Both the position numbers and the translations under genes were made by a program. Below, in pieces: positions 1-11,940 of a DNA stretch of 64,000 bases (positions are counted from its first letter, which is position 1; each line of letters begins with the position of its first letter). Below the pieces are notes generated by a model, which was given only the letters and a program-made list of their open reading frames with translations, was not told the DNA's origin and made no database searches. The stretch is from Nemania diffusa (taxonomy: Eukaryota > Ascomycota > Sordariomycetes > Xylariales > Xylariaceae), in the NCBI GenBank assembly GCA_038501195.1, contig JBBPUQ010000006.1, forward strand, positions 3,162,001 through 3,226,000. The letters are read 5' to 3'.

Positions 1-1208
1 TTTTTATATAAATGTTTGCTAAGTTGTTTTTGCTATCGATTTAATATATTTTTGTGATTTTGCGATTTTTGTACACTTTTTGAAGTAATATAATATCGAT
101 TATAAGTCGCTTTTTTTACATAGTTCTTAGTTTAACTAAACATTTATACAAAAACTTAAAATTAGTATATATAACTAATAATATAGTTAATAATTCTATT
201 ATATAAATAATTTTCTAAAAAGTTATACTAAATATAATAATACAGTCGAATTTATTAACTATATTATATAACTTATTTATTAATATATTATATGTAATTT
301 GTTTGTATTTAATTAAATTTTAATAAACAATATTGTTTTTAATTGTAAAAATATTTTTTATACAGCTTTTATTAGCTAATATAATTATAAATTTAATTTA
401 AAAACTTAAATTTTTGTTGTTTATAAATATTCTGTTAATAAAAATAAAAATTTTTATACAACTAAAATTTAAAAATATATAGCATAGTTTTTACTATATA
501 TTATTAATTTATTATTGTATTTATATATTTAATGTTTTAATGTTATTTTTTAATAACTTTTAAACTTGTACAACAATTAACAAATTATATAATATTTTTA
601 GTTAGTATATTAACACAATATATGCTTTTCGGGTTTATTAAACAATATATTACTAAAAATAATTTTTTATATAAATGTTAATAATATACAGTTGTTTAGT
701 TTGTTTTTATTAAATAAAAAAAAAATTCTGTTTATTTATTTAAATTTTGTTTTTGTTAAATTTAACAAAGTGTTTAAATATTAACTTCGTTTTTAATTTT
801 ATACGAAATAATAGTTTAGTTTTTTTTTTATACAAAAACTTTTTAAACACAATACTAAAAATATTATTTATTTAAAGTTTTATAATTGTAAATTTATTAA
901 GTTTTTTTTTAATATATAACAAATATAAATTATATATAAATACTTTTATACTTAATTTTTAATAGTAATACTTATAATAAATTTTATATTAGTATAATTT
1001 TAACTTAGCTAATTTATATAATAGTTATATAATTTAAAATATAATATTTACTAAATATTTGTTTTTTAGTTTTTTTAGTAAATAAGTATAAATTTTATAG
1101 TTTAGTTTATTATATAACTATATATATATTTAAAAAATATTTTATAGTTTTATATATATACTGTAGTTTTAAATTAGCAACAGTTTTAAAACTATAATAA
1201 ACTATTAA

Positions 1209-1991
1209 TTTATACGCTGAATTGTTAATATTTGTATAAAAATTTAAACTTTATTGTTATTTTTATAACTTTATATAACTAATTTAAACTTTTTGTATAG
1301 TTTAGTTGTTTTATTTTTAATTTTTTATACAAACTTAATTTAAAAAATTTTTATTTAGTTATATTAATTTAAATTATATTATATAAACTAAAATATATTT
1401 TAAGTTGTTAGTACATTTATTTTAACTACATTTAATTGTTTAAAAAATGTATTAAATATAATAATTATACTATTTTATTTTAATTATACAATTAAAATAT
1501 AATTATTAATTTTTTTTAGTATAAAGTATTAGTTGTTAATAAATGTAAATAACTTTTTTAGTTTGTTTTTATATCAAAGTTACAGTTGTTTAACAATTTA
1601 AAAAAAGTTATATAAAAAGTTATTTTTTTTATATAATAAATTAAATATAACTTTTTGCTAATAATATAGTTTAACTTATATATATTAAAACTTAGTTAGT
1701 TTATTTATTATATTAACTGTAATGTTATAATTTTTAATTGTAGAAATTTTATATAGTTTTATTTAGCTTTTTTGTTTTTTTTATATTATAACTTCACTTT
1801 AAAAAAATAAAAAAAGTACTTTATACAATAATATTAGTTTGTTTTTAGTTTAAATAGCTTAGTTAATATTAATTTTTATATAAATATTTTTTAATATTTT
1901 TATAGCTTTTTATATAACTTTTGTTTTTTAAGTAATTTTTAACAAAAAAAATAAGTTGCTATTAATTTTAAAATAAACTTTAAAAACTAAC
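1209..1991. repeat. Repeat copy A, heavily RIP-mutated
   Basis: Aligns base for base with 5146-5928 at a constant offset of 3937, so there is no net insertion or deletion over about 780 bp. Where I compared them (1261-1320 against 5198-5257) I counted 10 differences, all transitions; 8 have A or T in this copy where the other keeps G or C. This copy is therefore the more degraded one. Similarity fades just after 1991 and just before about 1200. The parent element is not recognisable. Confidence 0.8.
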
Positions 1992-4900
1992 AAAGTAAAT
2001 ATAAAGCTGTTTAGTTTAATTATATTATTTAAAGCTTTTATAACTATTTATAATATTGTTTTTTTATTTATATAATAACTAATTTTTTTGTACAAAATAT
2101 TGAACATATAACAAAATAATTTATATACTTGTTCGACTTTTTCGATAATTTAATATACTTTAACAAGCATTTTTTTATACGAAGCTTTAATTAATTATAT
2201 ATTATTACAAAATTTTTCGAACAAAAAATTTATACTAAAATTATATACAATATAATTAAATAGCTTTTAATATATTAAAATTTAACATTAATATAATATA
2301 TTTTAAATATTATATATATTTAAAAACTTTAAAAATTTAGCTGCTTAAAACGAAATATTTATATCAATTATATATAAAGTTAATTATTTGTTAATTTATA
2401 TAATATTAATAATAATTTTGTAATTAAAATTATATTTGTTTTTTAGCAAAAATTTAAATCTTTTTAAAGCTTAATTATATAATTAATAATAATAACAAAA
2501 CTTTTTAATTTTTTAAAATATTAAAACATTAATATTATTATATTTAATTTTTTGTAGTAATTTTACAAATTTTTTTATATAAAAGTGTTTAAATTAACAA
2601 TATAACTTTCAGAACTTTTGTTTTATAAAATAATTTGCAGTTTTTAATTAGCTAACATTAAAAAACAAGTGTTTTTATTTTTATACAATTAGTATTATTA
2701 TACTATTTTATTATACAATTATATTTTATATATTATTAAAATAAACATATAGTTAATTTACATTTTATAACAATAATAAAAATAAAATTAATACATTTAA
2801 AATATAAAATTCAATCAGTTTAATTAACATTAAAATTGTTATAATATTTATAGTTTTAAAGCTTTTAATATTACTAAATTAAATTGCTATACTATTTAAA
2901 GTTTAGTTTATTTATATAAAAAAGTTTTTTTATACAAAAGTTTTAGCTTAAACTTTTTTAATAGTTAAAACTTTAGCTACACTAATATTTTACAAAATAT
3001 TTTAATACTTCGTACTATATTAACTGTTTAAGTAAAAATTGTTTAATATTAACGTTTAGTTTTAAATATATATGTTTTTTTTTGTTATATAATAAAAATA
3101 TACTAAATCTATTAAAAATTAAACCGTTTCGTTTTTAGTTTTAAAATTTAAATCGTTATTAAATTTATTATTGTATAAAAAGTTTTTATTACTTTTATAA
3201 TTTAATACAAATATATTATACTTTTTATACAATAAAGCTTTTTATTTTAAAATATTATATATAGCAAAATATTGTTTTTTTACTTTCGATTTTTTTTATT
3301 AACTGTAATTAATAAACTAACAACTAAACTTTTTGTAAATAAAGTACTTTTTGTTATTTCTATTATTTTTATTGTATAATTGCTGTAGTTTTCGATATAA
3401 ATTCTTTTTAAAGCTATAACTATATAATTGTTTCAAATACTTAATATTATACTATTTGTTAATAAAATAAATATTTGTTATACAATAATAATTTATTTCT
3501 CGATTAAAAAAAACTTACAGCGCTGCTTATAAATTAAAAAACAGAGCTTTATATATAAATTTTTAACTAATTAAAGCAAGTTCAAACTTAAATATATTAA
3601 AGTATGCTTATATAACTATTATATAAAATAATATTTTTTTATAGTAACTAAGTTTTAAAATATATTGTATAAATTAAAGCTTATTAATTATAGTTTTTAA
3701 TATTTTAAACATTGTTTTTATTAAATTATTTTGTTTTATTTATACAAAAATAGTAATAGTTCAGTTAATTCAATATTAATTATAATTAACTATTATATTA
3801 AAATAATTGTTAAACATTATATAAATTTTGTTTTATTTATATATTAAATTAATATAGTTGAAATAATACTGTTTAGCTTTTTTTTTTAATATAAAAAAAA
3901 ATACTGCATAATATTGTTTTTTAGTAATTTTAAATCAACAATATATTAAAATAAAAATTCAAGCTTTGTTATATAATATATTATATAACTTATTGCTATA
4001 GTTCTAATTAAATCGCTATATTTTAATAAATATAATAAATTAAGCTGTTTTAATTAAACTATTGTAAATAATCCAAGTAAAAAAAAGTTCGTACAACCGA
4101 TTTTTATACATAAGTAAAAGTACAGAATATACAGTAGAAATCCCGGAAGTAAATACAAATTTTTGAGTTTTTATTTGTACAAAAGAACTAAATATTTGAT
4201 TATTTGTACTAAGTACTAAAATATATACTAATGTTGTTAGTTTTAATATAACTAATTGTAGTACTAAATAGTCCGTTTATACAACTAAAAGTTCTAATAT
4301 ATTTGCTAATATAAATGCTAGAGCTATTTATATAAATATATTATTATTTAATTTTTTATTGTTGTTGTTATTGCTGAATTTTTTAAATATATATATAAGC
4401 TTGTTATTATATATATTTCTATATATTTTGATTTTTTTGTTATTTATAGCTATTATAACAAATATATATTTAAACATACAACTAGTATTTACAAACATAA
4501 GTTTTATTCAACTTTTAAAGTTTATTACAAATGTTTGTACAAATTGTTTGCTTTTAATTTTTAATTATATATACTTTTTTAAACATTATATAAAATATAT
4601 AAACATTTATATTAAAATAATTAAATCATTTAAGTTAATAGTAATACTTTAATATTTGAAATCAGTTTTGCTTTTTTATTCAAAAACATTAATGCTGCTT
4701 TTTTTAGTTATATTTTCGTATAAAAATAAGTGCAGTTTTTTGTTCGAAAATTCAAAGTAGTTAGTTTTAGCTGCTGTAGCTACAGCTGCTATAACTAATT
4801 TTGTTACAAGTTTTAACATAGTTGTAAAAAAAAATATATATAAAAGTAAAAAAATAAATAAATAAATAAAGTAGTTGAAAAATTAAATATATAAAATAGC

Positions 4901-5145
4901 TTATAGTTTAGTTAATTTTTATATAGAAATAACTAAGTATTATATAAAAAAAGTTCTTAACTTTGCAATAATTAAGTTTTTTTGTTTAATAATTAATTCA
5001 ACTCTTTTTTTACTAATTGATATAAATAGTAGTTTATTTTTTATACAAAAAGTAAAAAATTAAACACAAAAGCTACTTTATAGCTAAGCTCTGTTTTTTC
5101 ATTTTGTTAATTTGTAATTATGTTCTATAATTACTAATTAGTTGA

Positions 5146-5928
5146 TTTATATACTAGATTATTAGTGCTTATATAAAAATTCAGATTTTATTGTTGTTTT
5201 TATAACTTTGTACAACTAATCTAGACTTTTTGTACAATTTGGTTATTTTGCTTTTAACTTTTTATACAAGCTTAGTTCGGAAAATTTTTATTTAGTTATA
5301 TTGGTTCAAATTATATTATACAAACTAAAATATACTTTAAGTTGCTAATACATTTATTTCAATTACATTTAATTATTCAAAAAGTATACTAGATGTAATA
5401 ATTACACTATTCTGTTTTAGTTATACAGCTAAAGCATAATTGTTAATTTTTTTTGGTACAAAATATTAGTTGCTAATAAGTACAAGTAACTTTTTCGGTT
5501 TGCTTTTACGTTAAAGTTGCAGCTGTTTAACAGCTTGAAAAAAGTTGTACAAAAAGTTATTTTTTTTGTACAATAAGTCAAACATAACTTTTTGCTAGTA
5601 ATATAGCTTGACTTGTATACACTAAAACTTGGCTAGTTCATTTGTTATATCAACTATAATATTACAATTTTCAATCGTAGAAATTTTGTACAGTTCTGTC
5701 CAGTTTTTTCGTTTTTTTTATACTATAACTTCACTTTGAAAAAGTAAAAAAAATATTTCGTACAATAATGCTAGTCCGTTTCTAGTTTGAATAGCTCAGT
5801 CGATATTAACTTTCATACAAATACTTTTTAACATCTTTATAGCTTTTTGTACAGCTTCTGCCCTTTGGGTAATTTTTAGCGAAAGGGGTGAGTTGCTGTT
5901 AATTCTGGGGTAAGCTCTAAAGACTAGC
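5146..5928. repeat. Repeat copy B, less mutated partner of copy A
   Basis: Direct-repeat partner of 1209-1991, in the same orientation. It keeps many C and G positions that are T or A in copy A, most visibly in its last 80 bases, where G-rich runs survive. Two of the ten differences in the sampled 60 bp go the other way, so both copies were mutated independently. The copy ends a few bases before a near-palindrome (5925-5947) that abuts the candidate LTR. Confidence 0.8.
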
Positions 5929-5941
5929 TAATACTGATCAG

Positions 5942-6249
5942 TGTTAGTAGAACTCTTCGTACGTACGTATACAAAAGGATTCGAAGTAATCCGTGGGGTT
6001 TGGGGTTTGTTTCCAGGTCCTAAGGTTCTGTATTGATTCGTGTGTGTATTTTATAAAAGAAAGTACAACTAAAAAGGTTGTACACAGGTTATTTACATGT
6101 GTGTGTGCATGGGACCTATGGGTCCTGTAGATCCTAGTAGGTCCTTGTATTCCTTATCTATTTGGTTACCTAATAAAGGTCCTGGTCCAGGTCCTGGTTG
6201 TACGCACCTAGTGCATATGTACAGGTCCTATTAGGTCATTGGTTCAACA
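5942..6249. repeat. Candidate LTR or solo-LTR island inside the AT block
   Basis: A 308-bp stretch of near-normal composition starts TGTTAG and ends TTCAACA, giving TGTT...AACA ends as in Ty3/gypsy-type LTRs. It lies between two A/T-only blocks. The interior carries several copies of GGTCCT or its complement (about 6018, 6111-6150 and 6176-6235). The flanking five bases, ATCAG on the left and TATTC on the right, do not match. A clean solo LTR with target-site duplication is therefore not shown; it could be one LTR of a larger element whose interior is one of the AT blocks. No primer-binding site or polypurine tract is certain. Confidence 0.45.
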
Positions 6250-8590
6250 TATTCAATTAATTTAACTACTTTTTTTTTTGTTGTTTTATTATTTTTATTT
6301 TTTTTTACTTTTTTAATTAACTAATTTATATTTAATTTATTAATAACACTTAATTTTTTAAAAATATATTTTTAATAATTAAACTATTAATTTTTATTAA
6401 TTTAATTTAATTATAACTTTTATATTTAATTTTTTTAATAAATTTATAACTTTATTAGCAATATTAAAAATATTAACAAAAATTTACTTTGTTTTATTAA
6501 CTACTACATTAATTACAGCAGCTAAAAAAGCTTTAATTATATTTTTTTTTTAAATTATTTATATATATTTATTTTATATATGTTTTTATTAACTAACAGA
6601 AATATTTCTAAATATTTCCGATTTTGTTCTAAATAGCTAACTGTTTATTTTAAACAAAACTTATATTTTTTAAGTATTTTTAAAAAACTAAATATTTTTT
6701 TACTTTAGTAAAAACTTTTTAGTTTTTATACTTATAAGCTTTAAATTAAATTATATTATATATAAAAAATAAACTAAATTAAAGTTTTATTAAAAAATAT
6801 ATTTAAAACTATTTAAATATAAAAAAAAAGTTAAAATAATAGTTATATAAAAAAAAAACATTAATAAAAGATTTAATTTAAATACTAATAAATTTTTACT
6901 AATACAAATTAAAAAAACAGTTTGTTATAATTTATTATAGTTAATTAGATTTTTTAAGCTTTTTTAAAAGTTTAAACTTTTTTAAAGCTTTTTTAAAGCT
7001 TTTTTAAAGTTTAGTTTTTTTTAAAAAAAGCTTTTAAAAAAGTTTTAATATTAACTATTTCAAACTATTTTTTTTTTAAATTTTAACTTTTAAAAACTTT
7101 TATATATTATACAAACTTTTTATAGTTTTTTTATAGCTAATTTATAGCTTTTTTAATTTATTAAACTTTTAGTTAATTATTTAGTTTTTTAATTTTATAA
7201 AAATTAAAAAGCTAAATATTTTTTTTATAGTTGTTTTTTTTATATAAATAAATTATTTACTATATATACTTTTTAATTTTTTTAATACTTTTTTTATAAA
7301 TTTTTTAAAAAAAATCTTGCTACTTTTTTTTTTTAAACTATAGTTATTTTTTTTTTATTTTTAATTTTATTAATATTTTTAGTTAAAACTTTTATTTAAA
7401 ACTATAAATTTTTAATAGTAAAAAAGTTAAAAAAATTAAAAAATTATATAAAGCTTTAAAGCTTTGCTTTTTTTTAAACTTTTTTATACTACAGTAATAT
7501 ATATAACAAAATATTATTTTTTTAAACAATAAAATGCTATTTTAAATATTTTATTTGTAATTTTTATATATAAAATATAAAAAGTAGCTTTAAAACTTTT
7601 TTTTAATATTTTATTTAATTAATATTTTTAGCTTTATTTTTTTATACTTAAATACTTGTTTTATTGTTAAATTTTTATTTAGTTTTTTTACTGCTTTTAT
7701 TATAATTTATATTAAATTTTTTAAAGCTATATTTAAGTTTTTAAGTAGTTTTAACAGTAAATTTAATAGTAATATTATATTTATTTATTAAAACTTTATA
7801 ATATTTTTAAAAAGTTATAGTTTATATAAACTAAATATATAAAAGCTTTATTTTATATTAATATATATAACTTTAAAACATATAATTTATAAAACTTTTT
7901 TATTGCTTTTTAATAATTATAAAATAAAAAACTTTATAAGTTTTTTTTTAAACTTTTTAATACTTTTATTATTATTAAAAATATATAAAAATTTTATTAT
8001 TTTAAACAATTTTTTTTTACTAGTTTAAAATTTAATTTTTAATTTTTAAATAAAAAAATAAACAAATAATATAATTTAAAATTATTAAATTTAACTTAGT
8101 TGTTAATTTAATATTTTTAAAGCTTTTTTTTATAAAAAATTATAATATTGTAATTTTTAAAACTTGTTTTATATTATTATAACTTTTATAATTTTCGGTT
8201 TTTTTTTAATAAAATATATTAATAAAAGTTTATATAAAAAATTTGCAGCTAGTTTAACTAGCTATTAAAATTTCTACAATTTTTTTTTTTTTAGTTTTAT
8301 TTAATATAAACTTTTTACTTTTGTTTAAAGCTAACTTTATATATTTAACAAAAATAAAGCTTTTAAAACAATAGTTACATATTTTAACTTTTAAAAATAA
8401 TTTAGTAATATTACTAAAGCTATAGTTTGTTTTTTAAACTATTTAAAATTTTATTAAACTTTTAAAATAAAAAAAAAACACTTAAAAACATATACTTAAA
8501 TTAAATTTTTAAACTATTTTAATTTAATACTATAGTATTAATTTAAAACACTTTGTAACATAAACTAATAGTAGTTGCTATATTTTACTT
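6250..8590. repeat. AT-only block of RIP-degraded repeats (right part)
   Basis: Composition is again almost entirely A and T, with long homopolymer runs and a local tandem of an AAGCTTTTTT-like unit at about 6955-7045. There are no coding frames of normal composition. The block ends sharply at about 8590, where ordinary mixed sequence begins within a few tens of bases. It may be the interior of the element whose LTR lies at 5942-6249, but no protein similarity survives to show that. Confidence 0.8.
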
Positions 8591-11500
8591 ATTAATTTAA
8601 TAGAGTAGAAAGCTTGCCCTGCTTTAAGTTGTTTAAGCTATATGCACTAGTGTTACAGTTTGGGTTATTTTATCTACACATGGCTGGTTTCTTTAGCGTT
8701 ACCCTTGAATTCGACCCCAACTTCTGTACTCTGTAGGTGAACGGAGTAGGCACAAGTTACTAGACTAGGGTGGTCGGTCGTACAGCATGCTCTGCAGCAT
8801 ACTCTGTACCTACCACCTATCATTCTCTTGCCAAGCCAGAAATGGACCCCGGACTGGGTCCCAAATAGGCAAGCGTCAAGGATACGGAAATTTGACGAGC
8901 AGCTAGCCCCACACTTTCAGGGAATTTGCAGAATCAGGGCGCGAATCAGGGGAACTCACCTCAGGCATACTTACGCTAATTTTCTATAGTTCGTTCCTCA
9001 CGAGTTGTCCCCGGACAAAGCTGCCGAGGGAGCTTCTAGGTAGTGGTCTAAGCGCAGGGCCGGCAATTGGCAAACTAATCTACTCACTGTGAGACATGAA
9101 TCTTTATCTAGACGCTAGAACGTTGAACACAGAATGTAGAATATGAATAAACATGTGCATCGTACATACCTTTCCAAGATGTTTGCTAGTAACTATAGCA
9201 TCGCAACCATAAGTACGCTCGCTGTCCTCGACACATCGTCCCTATGCCTCTTCCTCGCAGCCCTCTTCCGCCGCTAACTAACACGAATATGTTTTCGTTT
9301 GTTCTTTGCTGTTGCTGGTAAGGTCAGACTCCAGCGCTTTAAGCGCAATACTGTTCAAATACGAGCCTATCATCACACTCAGTAGGTATCTATGTCAGGT
9401 ATGCATGGGGCTACCTCCTAATAACGCGTTGAAATATATCTCCTCAATGCATACCTACTAACTAGTATGTTTCGGTCGATCCCGTGGCTCCACTCGCTAT
9501 CTACTGATGGGGACTGGACATATTGGTTATGTTGCTAGCCATAATTATTCCATTTATATATTATCAGTCTTGCTGTGATAGCCGGCTTCCAATAGATTTG
9601 AAGAATTGCTTTAGCCAGGCCTCCGAGCACTCCCTACAAGTGCTGACGAACGAAATGTGTGATAGCTAGTATTTCATCACGTCGGTATCACAAGGGCATG
9701 TGGCCAGCGGTACAGCATTCTTGTAGCTAGATGAATGAATACTTCCTCTGACATCCGCTCGTTAGCCTTAGGAATGATACCCGCCAGGCCTCGTGTTTAC
9801 CAAACTCGACTCGAGAGCTACCTGATGTGCGAGCAGGTAGTAGTAACACCCCGCTAGACTAGCTAAGATCGCGGGAGCAGCACTTAGTTCATCTTCTGCA
9901 TTATGCTTAGGGGAGCCGTTCAAGGCGTTAAGTCGTCAGCTGGAGTAAAGCAGTAGCACACTGAGGAGATCACATGGCTAATGTCGGCTCAACAACCATT
10001 GCTGTACATGAAACCGATCGAGAGATTGGCTAAGACAATATCTAGATCAGATAGTATTTTTGGACGGTTGACTCAGGCATGTTATGGGGAGACAGTATAA
10101 AATAAGAAAATTTCAGAAGGCATTCCTTGTTGAATAGTTTGGTCACAGATGCCGACGTTCTCTGAGCAACGTTACCTACACGCTTAGTTTACATCTAAGT
10201 ACAGCATCCTCTAGTAAAAGGTGCTCAGGTTTTATGAGCTTCCAGTACATAGCCACGTCTAAGCTACGGTATTTCACTGTAATCTACGTCACGACTTGGG
10301 AATCTAATGCCGGCAAAAACCTTCGAAGGACAGGTTGTACTTGCGCACTATCTATATACTATTATGTCTAGCACATTTGCGCCAATTTCCATGCTCTCCA
10401 CGCCTTGCAACTTCTGACAAGGCAAGTAGCATTGGCCTTTCCAGCGATTGAATAAGACCTGTTGTGGAGATTAGCGAAGTCATGCTAATATTTAAACATA
10501 TATTCTGAAATCAGGTCAGACGCAATCGGGGAACTGTAGCACATGGCGCTTTGATCGCGCACATCCAAACAAGAACTACATAGTTTTGCGCCTTAGAGCA
10601 GAGGATAACGATGCTCAACGCCTGCTAGGCAAATTCAGATAATGCGCCATTTCCTAGACACTCTAGGATGACAAAGACTCTGACAAACTTAGTCGCCTCC
10701 CGATTAGAGTCAGCTCGATGAAAATAAGGCTTACAGTTTTCCCTACACATCTTAACATATATAATGCAGACTAGATTGTCTATCAGCCTTCTTTCTTGCA
10801 TCATGGCAGACTCGAGGCTCGACGGCACCTGTGCGTGTATTGGCTTTGATATATTGTCAATTTCATTCAGCTCAGTTGAGCTATCATCATTAATCTCGGT
10901 TTTCGTAGCATCAATCTTCGAGGGGCGCTGGACTATCATAAACATCTATAGACAACTTAAGGATGCTGTCACTTGCTCCGATTATCGCTTACTCCGTTAG
11001 TGTCATAGATCAAATAGAGCTACCTATCGTGACATTCATATTTCAAATGGAGGGCGGATTAGGCTAACAGAATTCTAGAGGGTGGCATTTCCTTTTTGCT
11101 TTTAGATAAGTTTGAAATATGAAAGCCCTTTTCAGTTTGTAACAATCTAAACCTACAGGTTTGATATCACACAGGGGACTTAGGGGTAAAGCCGCCTATT
11201 GCTACAACAGGGGACAACACCTGGGCTCTTGCGGTAGTCTTTTGAGATTTTGCTGAGATCTTTGAGCTTGTGGATTGCATGTGCTACAATAACATCATAA
11301 TATGTTACCCCCTTGGTAACATGTTAATCTGAGGGCACTGGGATCAAGAAAGTGAAGTACAAGTTGGCTGGACGAAGTGTGTATTGCAATAAACCCTATA
11401 GCTCTTGCGTTACCAGCTGGAAATAAACATGTTTGCTATTTAAGGCCCTTCGGGTTTTCTATTCTCAATAACGGGGATGTTCATGTACCCCTTTCTCGGC

Positions 11501-11679
11501 GATATGGAGCACATCAAAAGGCCTTTCGGCACCGCCTCACATATCCGCAGTCCGAAGTCTCAACTCTATTATACTGGGCCAACGGATTGCCAGTATCGTG
11601 TTATCCCCCATCCCCATTACTACACCCCCCTCCTCGATCCTCCCACCGGCCAACACTTTTTCATATCATATTTCTCCCC
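8591..11679. other. Gene-poor transition zone
   Basis: About 3.1 kb of balanced base composition. The longest ATG-started frame is 106 codons (10625-10945, minus), with no recognisable domain or signal peptide. No tRNA, terminal inverted repeat or splice pattern was found. It separates the RIP-degraded block from the first credible gene. Confidence 0.6.
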
Positions 11680-11940
11680 TCAAAGGTTGCTACAAGTGCA
11701 GCCCTCTGGGGCGCTGAAGCTCGGGTAAGCCACGCACCACTGACTTCTGCCGCGGCAGTTGATGCGATCTACTCCGCAGTCTGTGTGAGAGCAGGGGCCG
11801 TCGTAGAACTGGCGTGTTTCCAACAATGAATCCGGTTGCTCTGATCTCGGGCTCACCCCTGCCGGCGCGGCGAGGACGGCATTGGGTAGGGAGCTGAATA
11901 TGAAGGCGGACAGGATAGTGAGAAGGACTGCTGGTTGCAT
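11680..11940 (-). CDS. Small secreted cysteine-rich protein (effector-like candidate)
   Basis: A single-exon frame of 86 residues with an ATG start. Residues 1-24 form a typical signal peptide: a short N-region, then a hydrophobic core rich in Leu, Ile and Phe, ending at an AAPA-type site. A propeptide-like stretch follows and ends at Arg43 (LLETR), a possible Kex2-like cleavage point. The predicted mature peptide of about 43 residues has six cysteines spaced C-x4-C-x6-C-x6-C-x11-C-x1-C, an even number consistent with three disulfides. No known family is recognised. A TATA-like stretch lies about 95-110 bp upstream, at 12034-12050. The gene sits alone between the RIP-degraded block and the sirtuin gene, a setting often seen for fast-evolving secreted proteins. 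The function is unknown; a host-interaction or antimicrobial role would be inference only. Confidence 0.6.
   Translation of the reverse strand: MQPAVLLTILSAFIFSSLPNAVLAAPAGVSPRSEQPDSLLETRQFYDGPCSHTDCGVDRINCRGRSQWCVAYPSFSAPEGCTCSNL

Larger units (their letters stand above)
1..5941. repeat. AT-only block of RIP-degraded repeats (left part)
   Basis: Almost every base is A or T, TpA steps dominate, and C and G are rare until about 5150. No believable gene is present; the few open frames are hydrophobic runs of Leu/Ile/Phe/Tyr/Asn of the kind A+T-rich DNA produces by chance. Composition is not uniform: 4070-4330 and 5150-5940 keep more C and G. Two copies of one repeat lie inside (see the 1209 and 5146 entries) and differ by transitions. 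The block is best read as old transposons converted by repeat-induced point mutation, probably heterochromatic. Which element families they came from cannot be told from this sequence. No telomeric repeat is seen at the left edge. Confidence 0.85.

Noticed and set aside
1..60. Window start as a chromosome end
   Set aside because: No telomeric TTAGGG-type repeats are present.
4359..4652. 97-codon ATG frame in the AT block encoding a hydrophobic Leu/Ile/Phe/Tyr protein
   Set aside because: Its composition is exactly what random A/T-only DNA gives, and it lies in RIP-degraded repeat sequence. No domain is visible.
5975..5995. B-box-like GGATTCGAAGTAATCC as a tRNA or SINE promoter
   Set aside because: It is a short chance palindrome. 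No A-box or cloverleaf lies at the right distance.
1..8590. AT block as a mitochondrial DNA insert
   Set aside because: No mitochondrial gene, rRNA or tRNA is visible, and internal copies that differ by transitions fit RIP of nuclear repeats better.
10625..10945. 106-codon minus frame in the gene-poor zone
   Set aside because: It has an ATG and a stop but no domain, signal peptide or repeat context, and an overlapping plus frame is equally long.
11377..11829. 150-codon plus frame overlapping the small secreted protein gene
   Set aside because: The minus frame has a signal peptide, ordered cysteines and a TATA-like promoter. The plus frame has low-complexity Pro/His runs and no domain.
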